Below are positions 8,252 through 16,299 of a DNA stretch of 64,000 bases, in pieces. The stretch is from Bradyrhizobium nitroreducens (GTDB taxonomy: Bacteria; Pseudomonadota; Alphaproteobacteria; Rhizobiales; Xanthobacteraceae): the NCBI RefSeq assembly GCF_002776695.1, contig NZ_LFJC01000003.1, positions 893,588 to 957,587 of the forward strand, written 5' to 3'. The notes under the pieces were generated by a model. It saw only the letters and a list, made by a program, of their open reading frames with translations. It had not been told where the DNA came from and searched no databases. The position numbers and the translations under genes are program-made. Position 1 is the first letter of the stretch; the number at the start of each line of letters is the position of its first letter.

Positions 8252-8385
8252 TGATTCACAAGGTGAATCAGAGCGACTATATTCCGAATCAACTCCCTAG
8301 CCTGACGCCACCGCCTAGGCGGTGGCACCCACCCAAAGGTGGGGATCGTGGATACGGTCTAGAGGCTAGGGACCACCCTTTTCAT
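8252..8385 (+). ncRNA. Candidate structured RNA beside the DUF3800 gene
   Basis: Begins with TGATTCAC-AAG-GTGAATCA (8252-8270). It is followed by a cloverleaf-like set: outer stem TCCCTAGCC (8294-8302) with GGCTAGGGA (8364-8372); stem 1 is the perfect palindrome GCCACCGCCTAGGCGGTGGC (8307-8326); stem 2 is CCCACC-CAAA-GGTGGG (8328-8343); stem 3 is GATCG (8344-8348) with CGGTC (8355-8359). A T-rich run (8379-8387) follows. The + strand is favoured because a stem 3 pair is G-U there but A-C on the other strand. Structured RNA families lying next to DUF3800 genes have been described by comparative genomics (recalled, not checked). Direction, ends and expression are inferred. Confidence 0.5.
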
Positions 8386-9122
8386 TTTCGCAGCTTGCGT
8401 GGCCAGACCGAGAATTTCGCGGCTCGTGCCGTGCCCTTCGTGATGTCGGCGATGCCCGCGCGCTTCATGATGTACTTTGCCAGTTCCACCTTTGCAGGGT
8501 TGGCATCAGCAGCTTTGTCGTGACCGTTGAGTTGATACGCTATCGCGCCGATTAGAATGTCAGAGACTTGAAGGGGGATTGTTCTTTTCGAATCTCGGAA
8601 CTGGCAACGCCTGACCGGCCAATCTCTCGTATCGCCACGCTTTCGTGCACCGTGACAGAGAATCTGACGGAGATCTTCAGGCAGGCTTCTCGTGTCACGG
8701 TAGTCGGGATAGAGATGAAAGTAGGCTTTCGAATAGAGCTGGCGGACTTTGTTAGCGAGCTGGTATAGCTCCTTGTTGAAGCCGATCTCGCTATCGCCAT
8801 CGTTGAATTTTTTGTGGTCTTGCTGGGTCGTATCAACGAAGAGCGAGTGGAAATGCCATTTGTGCTGATTGTCGAAAACGACGTCTACCATTCGCCTATA
8901 GGCCGCCAGCTTAGCCTTTGAGACTTTCGCCCACTTTGCCTCCCCTTGGGGTAACTCCGGCAGGCGCGCTTTTTTTATGGCATCGATCAACTCAGGAGTG
9001 TCGAGCAGATGGACGACAATGGCACCCAGCACCAAATAGCGGTGCTTGTTCTGGCTGCTTTCGTCAGCATAAACCTCGACGATCTCTTCCGGTTTCGCAG
9101 GGATTCGCATGGCATCGCCCAC
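8382..9122 (-). CDS. DUF3800 domain protein
   Basis: 246 residues. VYADES at 17-22, with acidic D20/E21, is the N-terminal signature of DUF3800, a family with an RNase H-like fold expected to bind metal through acidic residues. Further support comes from YLVLGAIVV, from DKAADANPAKVELA and from the C-terminal basic tail SVWPRKLRK. It is translated from a GTG with GAGAAG upstream; an in-frame ATG at 9110 is an alternative. DUF3800 genes are scattered among accessory and mobile regions and their function is not established; a nuclease or defence role is possible. Its 3' end abuts the structured element ending near 8385. Confidence 0.82.
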   Translation of the reverse strand: MGDAMRIPAKPEEIVEVYADESSQNKHRYLVLGAIVVHLLDTPELIDAIKKARLPELPQGEAKWAKVSKAKLAAYRRMVDVVFDNQHKWHFHSLFVDTTQQDHKKFNDGDSEIGFNKELYQLANKVRQLYSKAYFHLYPDYRDTRSLPEDLRQILCHGARKRGDTRDWPVRRCQFRDSKRTIPLQVSDILIGAIAYQLNGHDKAADANPAKVELAKYIMKRAGIADITKGTARAAKFSVWPRKLRK

Positions 9123-9135
9123 TAGAAAATCTTCT

Positions 9136-9262
9136 CAGATTGAGAAGTTCAAACAAGCCGCCCGCGACCCAGACGGACGACGACGAGAAGCGCTTCGACG
9201 AACAGCTTGGCATCATTGCCAACCAGCCGCAGAAGCCGAAGCCTAAGGACAAGCCCGACGAA
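9136..9262 (+). pseudogene. Frameshifted relic of a small Rhizobiales hypothetical protein
   Basis: Frame 1 reads QIEKFKQAARD from 9136; then a different frame from 9176 reads DDDEKRFDEQLGIIANQPQ and KPKPKDKPDE. Joined, they give the familiar tail pattern of small alphaproteobacterial proteins (EKFKxAAR, acidic spacer, FDExLxxIA, lysine/proline tail), so one frameshift near 9170 separates them. No start codon or upstream body remains. It lies head to head with the DUF3800 gene start. Confidence 0.5.
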
Positions 9263-9655
9263 TGGCCGGGACTGCTCCTAGGTCTCTGTGTGAGGGCCTG
9301 TGTCACTCACGCCCGACAGGCCCAATGCTCGCAAAGCGCACTGCTTTGAGGAGCAAAAATTCAGGACCCTTTGGGGGAGTGCTTGGCGGGACTCAAACAC
9401 ACTCGCGCCGAACAAGAAGAAGTTGGATGAGTCGAATTTTCTCGTCAAGGACTGGGTGAGTCCGTCTAACAAAATACTAGATATGGGTGGAAGACCAGTG
9501 AGCTGCGGGTAAGTTTTGCCGCTAAGCTGCTGTAACCACTTTAAAATCGGGTCTGTGAAGGATATGAGCCTCCAACGCAGCTGGATTTACAGCAAGTCTC
9601 AATCACCGCTCCAGAAGCGGGTGGCGGTCCCGTTGTCCGGTTCATTCGGTCTGCC
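9263..9655. other. Gene-free right border of the accessory patch
   Basis: No coding frame with convincing composition and no tRNA or integrase remnant. The eight bases CCGCTCCA at 9606-9613 match the 3' end of tRNA-Gly (5588-5595), but this is too short to call an attachment site. Confidence 0.35.
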
Positions 9656-10654
9656 ATGACAATCCTGGTCACCGGCAGCGCAGGCCACCTCGGCGAAGCC
9701 ATTCTCCGCACCCTGCGCCGGCGCGGCTCACCCGCGCGCGGACTCGACCTGAAGCCCTCGCCCTTCACTGACGCCGTCGGCTCGATCGTCGATCCCGACT
9801 TCGTGCGGGCTCGGATGACCGGCGTGACCGCCGTCATCCACACCGCGACGCTGCACAAGCCGCATGTGGCAACGCACTCCAAGCAGGATTTCGTCGACAC
9901 CAACGTCACCGGCACGCTCAACCTGCTCGAGGCAGCCGTCGCCGCCGGCGTCCGCAGCTTCGTCTTCACCAGCACCACCAGCGCGTTCGGCTCCCAGCTC
10001 CGCGCCGGAGCCGGACAGGCGGCTGTGTGGGTTACCGAGGACCTGTCGGCGGTGCCGAAGAACATCTACGGCACCACCAAGCTGATGGCGGAAACTCTAT
10101 GCGAGCTGTTGTTCCGCGAGCGTGCCCTGCCGGTCGTGGTGTTGCGGACCTCGCGCTTCTTTCCCGAGGACGACGATGATCCCGCGATGCGCTCGGCTTA
10201 CACGCTGGACAACGCGCAAGCCAACGAGCTGCTCTATCGCCGGCTGGATATCGCAGATGCCGTCGGCGCCCACCTGCTCGCCGCCGAGCGCGCGCCAAAG
10301 ATCGGCTTCGCCCGCTACATCGTCTCGGCCACCAGCCCGTTCGAGCAGCATCACCTCGCGGCGCTTGCGCGCGATGCGGCCGGCGTCGTGCGCGAGCTCT
10401 ATCCGGAGTGCGCAGAGCTCTATGCGGCGCGCGGCTGGAAACTCTTCTCCGAGATCGATCGCGTCTACGTCAACGAGCGCGCGCGGCGCGAGTTGGGCTG
10501 GCGGCCGGAATTCGACTTCACGCATGCGCTGAGCTGCCTCCGCGAGGGCCGCGATTTTCGCAGTGCGCTGGCGCGCGAGGTCGGCTCGAAAGGCTATCAT
10601 GAGGTGGTGTTGGACGACGGGCCCTATCCGATCGCCGATAAGCGCCGCCATTGA
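9656..10654 (+). CDS. NAD-dependent epimerase/dehydratase (extended SDR)
   Basis: 332 residues. The N-terminal Rossmann motif is GSAGHLGEAIL (TGxxGxxG type, about 7-17), the NNAG-like strand is AVIHTATLHKP, and the catalytic pair is in YGTTK (about 137-141) with S/T in FTSTTSAFG. Extended SDRs act on nucleotide sugars or related alcohols; the C-terminal substrate domain here is diverged, so the substrate is unknown. Base composition returns to the genome norm at this gene, marking the end of the accessory patch. Confidence 0.88.
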   Translation: MTILVTGSAGHLGEAILRTLRRRGSPARGLDLKPSPFTDAVGSIVDPDFVRARMTGVTAVIHTATLHKPHVATHSKQDFVDTNVTGTLNLLEAAVAAGVRSFVFTSTTSAFGSQLRAGAGQAAVWVTEDLSAVPKNIYGTTKLMAETLCELLFRERALPVVVLRTSRFFPEDDDDPAMRSAYTLDNAQANELLYRRLDIADAVGAHLLAAERAPKIGFARYIVSATSPFEQHHLAALARDAAGVVRELYPECAELYAARGWKLFSEIDRVYVNERARRELGWRPEFDFTHALSCLREGRDFRSALAREVGSKGYHEVVLDDGPYPIADKRRH

Positions 10655-10960
10655 TGTTTTGCTCGACGAGTCAAGTGCCTGTCGGGTCGGCCCCCGACCA
10701 GCGCACCTGCGCCGTTCTACTGTGCATGGGGTTGTTTTCGCATTTTTTGTTTGACGCCCCTGCCTGCCCGATTCCGCGTTGCAGCGAGAGCGCTGTCGTC
10801 GTGGTGTTCGTGCTCATTGACACTCCGTCTCAATTTTTAATGAGCGCAACCGCAGCACACGCGATGCCCTTCTCAGCGCTCGCAGATGTGCTAGCCTTTT
10901 TAAGTCTGCCCCTCGGCAGATCCCAAACTTCGCCTCTCGACTAGCAAAACAAAATAAATC
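10655..10960. other. Intergenic region before the PQQ-type dehydrogenase
   Basis: About 300 bases without a credible gene; an open frame of 97 codons has no homology pattern and an unlikely composition. It contains pyrimidine runs and the AT-rich stretch AAAACAAAATAAATC just before the hairpin at 10961. The promoter for the following gene should be here. Confidence 0.4.
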
Positions 10961-10977
10961 GCAGCCCTGGCGGCTGC
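10961..10977 (+). promoter_or_regulatory. Leader hairpin before the ribosome binding site
   Basis: GCAGCC-CTGGC-GGCTGC, a 6-bp stem, ends four bases before AGGGGAG (10981-10987), the ribosome binding site of the dehydrogenase gene. It could stabilise the mRNA or tune translation. Confidence 0.4.
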
Positions 10978-10994
10978 CTTAGGGGAGTGACGCG

Positions 10995-12263
10995 ATGACA
11001 TCGATGTTCCATCGATCCGTGTTGGCGCTTGCGGCCGTGGCCCTTCTTGCGGGTACCAGCATTGGCAATGCGCAGGACAAGAGCAAACCGCTCAAGAAAT
11101 ACGAATCCGGCACCAAGGAGTTCTGGACCCATCCGCCGGATGACTGGTTCCTGGGCGATGAGACCGAGGCGCAGAAGGGTCTTGCGCCGCCGTCGGGTCC
11201 GCCGACTGGCGCGTCCGATGCCGAGCTCGCCAACATCGTCAAGAAGATCAAGCTGCCGCCGGGCTTCAAGATCGAGGTCTATGCCTCGGGTGTGCTGGCC
11301 GCGCGGCAGATGGCCTGGGGTGACAAGGGCACGCTGTTCGTCGGCTCATTCGGCCTCGGCAACGTCTATGCCATCAAGGACAACAACGGAAAGAAGGAGG
11401 TCAAGACCGTCCTCAAGGGCCTGAACATGCCCACCGGTCTCGCCTTCAAGGACGGCGCACTTTACGTCATCGCCGTCGACAAGCTGATCCGCTACGACAA
11501 CGCGGAGGCCAATCTCGACAAGCTCGGTGACGGCAAGGTCGTCTATGACGACATGCCGTCCTATGCCGCGCATGGCTGGAAGTACATCGCGGTCGACAAG
11601 GAAGGCTGGTTCTACATTCCGTTCGGACCGCCCTTCAACATCGGCATTCCCCCGACCAGTGTCTCGCAGATCCGGCGCGTCGATCCCAAGACCGGCAACG
11701 CCGAGATCTACGCGCTCGGCGTCCGCAACTCGGTCGGCGGTGACGTCGATCCGCGCACCGGAAAATACTGGTTCACCGAGAATGCCCGCGACTGGATCAG
11801 CGATGATCTGCCCAGCGACAAGCTGAACATGATCAACAAGATCGGCGAGCATTTTGGCTATCCCTACTGCCACCAGGGCAATCTGCCCGATGACAAGTTC
11901 GCGATGGGCCACAAATGCTCCGAGTTCACGCCGCCGGTGCTGAACCTCGGTGCCCATGTCGCTCCGCTCGGCATGAAGTTCTATACCGGCGACCAGTTCC
12001 CCGCCGAGTACAAGAACAACATCCTGATCGCCGAGCACGGCTCCTGGAATCGCCACAAGTATCAGGGCGGCCGCATCATGCGCGTGATCGTCGGGCCTGA
12101 CGGCAAGAATCCCAAGCAGGAAGTGTTTGCCTCCGGCTGGATCGAGGGCGACCAGGGCTATCTCGGCCGTCCCGACGACATCATCCTCGCCAAGGACGGT
12201 TCGATCCTCGTCGCTGACGACTGGGCCGGCGCGATCTATCGCATCAGCTACAGCAAGAAGTAG
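10995..12263 (+). CDS. Periplasmic PQQ-type sugar/sorbosone dehydrogenase
   Basis: 422 residues with a signal peptide ending near residue 26 (GTSIGNAQ). The rest is the six-bladed beta-propeller of the soluble glucose/sorbosone dehydrogenase family: LPPGFKIEVYASGVLAARQMAWG, GNVYAIKD, MPTGLAFKDGALYVI, LGVRNSVGGDVDPRTGKYWFTEN and AEHGSWNRHK. Such enzymes oxidise aldoses or aldehydes in the periplasm with bound PQQ and pass electrons to a cytochrome c. The next gene encodes a dihaem cytochrome c, a fitting partner. ATG with AGGGGAG upstream. The substrate is not readable; the family also has members without proven PQQ use. Confidence 0.85.
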   Translation: MTSMFHRSVLALAAVALLAGTSIGNAQDKSKPLKKYESGTKEFWTHPPDDWFLGDETEAQKGLAPPSGPPTGASDAELANIVKKIKLPPGFKIEVYASGVLAARQMAWGDKGTLFVGSFGLGNVYAIKDNNGKKEVKTVLKGLNMPTGLAFKDGALYVIAVDKLIRYDNAEANLDKLGDGKVVYDDMPSYAAHGWKYIAVDKEGWFYIPFGPPFNIGIPPTSVSQIRRVDPKTGNAEIYALGVRNSVGGDVDPRTGKYWFTENARDWISDDLPSDKLNMINKIGEHFGYPYCHQGNLPDDKFAMGHKCSEFTPPVLNLGAHVAPLGMKFYTGDQFPAEYKNNILIAEHGSWNRHKYQGGRIMRVIVGPDGKNPKQEVFASGWIEGDQGYLGRPDDIILAKDGSILVADDWAGAIYRISYSKK

Positions 12264-12278
12264 CACGCACACGATGAG

Positions 12279-12318
12279 AGGCTGCGGTGGCCGCAAGGTG
12301 CCGCAGCCTTTTGCTTTT
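12279..12318 (+). terminator. Rho-independent terminator after the PQQ-type gene
   Basis: AGGCTGCGG (12279-12287) pairs perfectly with CCGCAGCCT (12301-12309), followed by TTTTGCTTTT. The stem of 9 bp and the T-rich tail suit transcription on the + strand. If it works fully, the cytochrome gene needs its own promoter. Confidence 0.75.
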
Positions 12319-12330
12319 GACGTCGATGTC

Positions 12331-12363
12331 GTTCCGGATCGCGCGTCAGTGTGAGTCCGGAAC
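12331..12363. repeat. Intergenic palindrome (GTTCCGGA..TCCGGAAC)
   Basis: GTTCCGGA (12331-12338) and TCCGGAAC (12356-12363) are perfect 8-base arms around a GCGCGTC-rich loop. It is a short member of the dispersed CCGG-type repeats. Confidence 0.6.
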
Positions 12364-12441
12364 CCATAACCGCAAATCGGGGTTATGGACCGCAGAGCCC
12401 TCTTGGGACGAATGACGCGCTTGCCAGATCAGGAATCAATC

Positions 12442-13035
12442 ATGCGCCGCCAGTATTCTTCGTATGTTGTCGGCGCGCTTTTGTTCGCGGCGCTCGCGTT
12501 GGTCCCAGCCCAGGCAGCCGATAATCCTGGGATTAAGGAGAAGGCCTCCGTCTGCTCCGGCTGTCACGGCGAGAACGGCATTTCGCAAACCGAGAACATT
12601 CCCTCGCTGGCCGGCCAGCCCGATCAATTCATTCAGTGGCAGCTCGTGTTCTTCCGCGCCGGCTCGCGCAAGAACGACCAGATGAAACCGATCGCCGAGG
12701 AGATCACCAACGAGGACATCCGCAATTTCGGCGCCTATTTCTCGCAAATGACGCCGCCGAAGGGACCGGAAGACGGGGATCCGGACCTGTCGAAAAAGGG
12801 GGCTCAAGTTGCCGCCGGCCGCCGCTGCGCCTCATGCCACACGGACAGCTTCGCCGGCACCAAGGCCGTGGCGCGGCTCGCCGGGCAACGTGAGGAATAT
12901 CTGGTCAAGGCGCTGCACGACTACAAGGCGGGTCAGCGCGTCGGCGGCGGCGTTGCTGCGATGGCCGATGTCGCCTATCGCATGAGCGATGAGGAAATCA
13001 CGGCGGTCTCGCACTATCTGGCGCATCTGAAATAG
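12442..13035 (+). CDS. Dihaem cytochrome c (c4-like)
   Basis: 197 residues with a signal peptide (1-25, cut near VPAQAA). Two CXXCH haem sites, CSGCH (38-42) and CASCH (129-133), each followed by a c-type fold, give the duplicated architecture of cytochrome c4 and c553-type proteins. Distal methionines are probably in QMTP and MSD. It is periplasmic and carries electrons from dehydrogenases to terminal oxidases. Its place behind the PQQ-type dehydrogenase gene suggests it is the electron acceptor. ATG with AGGAA upstream; longer upstream frames lack a signal peptide start. Confidence 0.9.
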   Translation: MRRQYSSYVVGALLFAALALVPAQAADNPGIKEKASVCSGCHGENGISQTENIPSLAGQPDQFIQWQLVFFRAGSRKNDQMKPIAEEITNEDIRNFGAYFSQMTPPKGPEDGDPDLSKKGAQVAAGRRCASCHTDSFAGTKAVARLAGQREEYLVKALHDYKAGQRVGGGVAAMADVAYRMSDEEITAVSHYLAHLK

Positions 13036-13059
13036 CGCAGCTGTTGCTGCAAACTCGGT

Positions 13060-13106
13060 GTCGTCCCGGACAAGCGCGCTCCAAGCACGCGCAGATCCGG
13101 GACGAC
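13060..13106. repeat. Intergenic palindromic repeat (GTCCCG family)
   Basis: GTCGTCCCGGA (from 13060) pairs with TCCGGGACGAC (to 13106) around inner GCGCG arms, between convergent genes. Closest relative in the window: 1057-1099. Confidence 0.75.
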
Positions 13107-13127
13107 AGCGGAGAGTGGGATTACCGC

Positions 13128-14051
13128 CTACCCCGCCCGCTGCTTCTCATACGCCTTCAAATGCGTGTAGGCGATGCGCAGCTTCGGCACCGGCACCTTC
13201 GCGGCGTCTGCGCGCGCGATCAGATCGCCGATGACATGATCCGCCTCGACCGGCAGGCCGGCCTTGATGTCGCGGAACATCGAGGCCGTCATCGGCGATC
13301 CCTCGGTGGTGAGGTTGCCCTTCACCCGCTCGAAGAACGGGCCACCCGGCGGATAACCCGAGGCGGTGGCAATCGAACTGGTCTCATCGAGCATGCCGAG
13401 CAGGAAATCCCTTCCCCCTGGAGCTGCAAGGATGTTGCCGACAGAGGTGCGCATCAGGCTGGTGGATGCAGCGAGCGAGGAGAGGAACACCCACTTCTCC
13501 CACATGTCCTGCATGATGTTCTGACTGGCGGCGGCGCCGGTGATGCCGCTCCTGAAGGCCTCGTCGATCGCCTTGACGCGATCTGACGGCGTTCCGTCGC
13601 GCTCGCCGTAACTGATCGCCTGCATCGGCTGCAGCTGCACCACCTCGCGCTTCTCGTTCAAGGTCGCGGCGATAGCGCAGAGGCCACCGAGCACGCGCTC
13701 CTTGCCGAACCTGGCGTCGAGGATGTCGAGATGGCGCATGCCGTTGAGCATGGGGATGACAGCGGTATCAGGACCGACCGCCGCGGCAAACGATTTGATG
13801 GCGTCGTCGAGGTCGAACGCCTTGCAGCTCAAGAGCACGACGTCGAACTTGTCCTTGAGCGCATCCGCCTGCACGGTCGGCGGGTTCTTCAGCGTCACAT
13901 CGCCATTCGGGCTCTTGATGACGAGGCCGGCGCTTGCGAGCTCGCTGGCGCGCTTCGGACGGACCAGGAAGGTGACGTCACGACCGGCCTGCAACAGCCT
14001 GCCACCAAAATAGCCGCCGATGGCGCCGGCGCCGACCACGAGGATACGCAT
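13128..14051 (-). CDS. Ketopantoate reductase family protein (PanE/ApbA-like)
   Basis: 307 residues. The N-terminal nucleotide motif is MRILVVGAGAIGGYFGGRL, then LLSCKAFDLDDAI, and the catalytic lysine lies in the C-terminal helical domain motif DMWEKWVFLSS. The family reduces 2-dehydropantoate to pantoate with NADPH for coenzyme A synthesis; many paralogues act on other 2-keto acids, so the substrate is uncertain. The start at MRILVV has GGAG seven bases upstream, while an ATG four codons earlier has none. The gene converges on the dihaem cytochrome gene. Confidence 0.88.
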   Translation of the reverse strand: MRILVVGAGAIGGYFGGRLLQAGRDVTFLVRPKRASELASAGLVIKSPNGDVTLKNPPTVQADALKDKFDVVLLSCKAFDLDDAIKSFAAAVGPDTAVIPMLNGMRHLDILDARFGKERVLGGLCAIAATLNEKREVVQLQPMQAISYGERDGTPSDRVKAIDEAFRSGITGAAASQNIMQDMWEKWVFLSSLAASTSLMRTSVGNILAAPGGRDFLLGMLDETSSIATASGYPPGGPFFERVKGNLTTEGSPMTASMFRDIKAGLPVEADHVIGDLIARADAAKVPVPKLRIAYTHLKAYEKQRAG

Positions 14052-14159
14052 GGGATGCTCCATTATTGCTCTTGGCGGCTACTTATAATCGGCATTGCGC
14101 GCGAAGCGAAGCAATCCGAAACGTTGCCGCAATCACATTCTGTCGCCGGGCATGAGCGC

Positions 14160-14768
14160 CTACGTCCCGAGCACCATCTCCTCGACCTCGCGGAGCTGCT
14201 CCTTGCCGAAGAACATCTCGTTGCCGACGAAGAAGGTCGGCGAGCCGAACGCGCCTCGGACGACGGCGTCCTCGGTATTCTTGATCAGCCTGGCCTTCAC
14301 CTCGGGTTCCTGGCTGCGAGCAAACAGCTTCTGTGCATCGAGTCCGGAGGACGTAAGCGCCCTGGCCGCGACGTCAGGATCGTCCATCTTCTTCGGCTCG
14401 CGCCACATGTGGTGGAAGGCGGCCTCGACATATGTCTCGAATACACCCTCGGCTTGCGCCGCAATCGCCATGCGCATCAGGTTCAGCGTGTTGACGGGGA
14501 AATGCGGATTCCAGACATAGGGCTGGACATGAAAGCGCTTGATGAAGCGCTCGGTCTCCACCTGCTGGAATTCGCGCTTGTTCTTGACGCCCGCGAGGGT
14601 CTCGGCCGGCGATTTGTTGTTGGTCGATTTGAAGATGCCGCCGAGCAGGATCGGGACGTATTCGAACTTGACGCCGATGCGCTGTTCGATCGCGGGAATC
14701 GCGAGATGGCTGAGATAGGCGTTCGGGCTGCCGAAATCGAACAGGAACTGCGGGGCTGTGCGGGTCAA
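14160..14768 (-). CDS. 2-hydroxychromene-2-carboxylate isomerase (DsbA/GST-kappa fold)
   Basis: 202 residues. FLFDFGSPNAYLSH at the start is the family motif, with serine in place of the DsbA catalytic cysteine; PTFFVGNEMFFGKEQLREVEEML-like ending GSPTFFVGNEMFFGKEQL is the other hallmark. HCCA isomerases use glutathione in naphthalene-type aromatic degradation, but rhizobial genomes carry several copies outside such pathways, so the substrate is unknown. The first codon is TTG with GGGAG upstream. It sits between the ketopantoate-reductase gene and the MATE gene, all on the same strand. Confidence 0.88.
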   Translation of the reverse strand: MTRTAPQFLFDFGSPNAYLSHLAIPAIEQRIGVKFEYVPILLGGIFKSTNNKSPAETLAGVKNKREFQQVETERFIKRFHVQPYVWNPHFPVNTLNLMRMAIAAQAEGVFETYVEAAFHHMWREPKKMDDPDVAARALTSSGLDAQKLFARSQEPEVKARLIKNTEDAVVRGAFGSPTFFVGNEMFFGKEQLREVEEMVLGT

Positions 14769-14858
14769 ACTCGTTCTCCCTGAGGACGCTTTTCACCCAT
14801 TGTGGCGCAGCGTGCCCCGCAGGTCCACCGTTTAATGATGGTCATAATACTTTGAGCG

Positions 14859-16208
14859 TCAGACCAGACGCTGGATGGCCCGCTTGCGCCACACCAGGAG
14901 GTAATAGCCCATCTGCAAAACGAACATGGCGCAGAACACGATGGGATAGGCGGCCCACACGCCCGCCAGGCCAATCGTGCGGCTCAGGATCACCGCGGCG
15001 GGCAGCTCGATCGCGACAATCGCGAAGATCGAGAGCAGCATGGGCGTCAACGCGACGCCGGCGGCACGCATGGCGCCCGAAAACACCGTGGCGAGGCCGA
15101 ACGGCACCGAGCTCCACAATGCGATGAAGAGCAGCCCTTTCGCCAGATCGAGCACGGTGCCATCGGTGATGAAGATGCCGAGCACGGCGCGCGGCGCGAG
15201 GTAGATCAGCGCCACCAGCCCGCCAGTCAGAACGAGGTTGAAGGCGAGGCCGGTGCGCACGATGCCGTCGAGCCGGGCTCTGTCGCCGCTGCCGACCGCC
15301 TGCGCACCGAGGATCGACACCGCGATCGAAATCGACATCGCCGTGAACTGCGTATAGCCCATCACCTGGTTGACGGCGCCGTAAGCCGCGGTGGCATCCG
15401 ATCCAAAGCCGTTGACGAGTCCGAGCAGGACCAGCTCTGCGATGGCCATCACGACCATGCCGACGGCACTCGGCAATCCGATGGCGAGGATCTTTCCCAG
15501 CATCACACCGTTGAGCCGGAGGTGACGCAGCAGCGCCGCGTCCGGTGCCAGCGCGTGCTTCTTCCGCAGCAGATAAAGGGCCAGCGCGATCAGCGTGAGC
15601 GCGTTCGAGATCGCTGCCGCCCAGGCCGGACTGGTGATGCCGGCGGCCGGCAATCCGAACGATCCGCGGATCAGCATCGGCGTCAGGACCAGACCTATCG
15701 CGGTCGACAAGGCCAGCGCCAGCAATGGCGTCAGCGCGTCGCCGACGCCACGGATCATCGCCGTCATCAGCAGGAAGACGAAGCCGAGCGGCATGGTGAG
15801 CAGCATGATGCGCGCATAGGCGCTGGCCTGATCGAGGATGTCCGCGGGCGTCGCAAGCGCCATCATCAGCTGACGGCTGAAGAGGCCGCCGATCAGCGCA
15901 ACCGAGACGGACAGCAACAGGCCGATCGCAAGCGTCGTGCCCGCGATGAGTTTGATCTTGTCGTGCTCGCGCGCGCCAAAGGCCTGACCGATCAAGACGG
16001 TCGCGCCGGTGCTGAGGCCCATGACGAAGGCGAACAGAAAGAACATTACCGGGAAGAGCACCGAGACGGCCGCCAGTGCGTCGACGCCGATCATCTGGCC
16101 GAGATAGACGTTGCTGACGGTACCGAACAGCGATTGCAGCGCGTTGCTCAGCATCAAGGGCGCGAGGAAGCGCAAAAATGTCTTCCAGAGCGGCTTGGCG
16201 GCGGACAT
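14859..16208 (-). CDS. MATE family efflux transporter
   Basis: 449 residues with about twelve transmembrane helices in two six-helix halves, typical of MATE/NorM drug exporters. Recognisable motifs are LMLSNALQSLFGTVSNVYLGQMIG (helix 1), TGATVLIGQAFGARE (helices 2-3) and the matching second-half stretch SISIAVSILGAQAVGSGD. They export cationic drugs or metabolites with Na+ or H+ influx. The start at MSAAKP was chosen because AAAGG precedes it; an ATG five codons upstream has none. Confidence 0.9.
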   Translation of the reverse strand: MSAAKPLWKTFLRFLAPLMLSNALQSLFGTVSNVYLGQMIGVDALAAVSVLFPVMFFLFAFVMGLSTGATVLIGQAFGAREHDKIKLIAGTTLAIGLLLSVSVALIGGLFSRQLMMALATPADILDQASAYARIMLLTMPLGFVFLLMTAMIRGVGDALTPLLALALSTAIGLVLTPMLIRGSFGLPAAGITSPAWAAAISNALTLIALALYLLRKKHALAPDAALLRHLRLNGVMLGKILAIGLPSAVGMVVMAIAELVLLGLVNGFGSDATAAYGAVNQVMGYTQFTAMSISIAVSILGAQAVGSGDRARLDGIVRTGLAFNLVLTGGLVALIYLAPRAVLGIFITDGTVLDLAKGLLFIALWSSVPFGLATVFSGAMRAAGVALTPMLLSIFAIVAIELPAAVILSRTIGLAGVWAAYPIVFCAMFVLQMGYYLLVWRKRAIQRLV

Positions 16209-16299
16209 GGTGGGGCCTTTCATCAGGGCGTGCGACGCCGTTGCCGCGCTAAGCGCGCGGCTTGGGCCGTCGATGGGATTGTGAAGAGCGCCGCGCGGT

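Noticed and set aside
9606..9613. CCGCTCCA matching the tRNA-Gly 3' end, possible attachment site
   Set aside because: Eight bases are expected by chance over a 4 kb stretch, and no integrase is present.
10651..10944. 97-codon open frame before the PQQ-type gene
   Set aside because: No homology, Cys/Ser-rich odd composition and overlap with the end of the epimerase gene.
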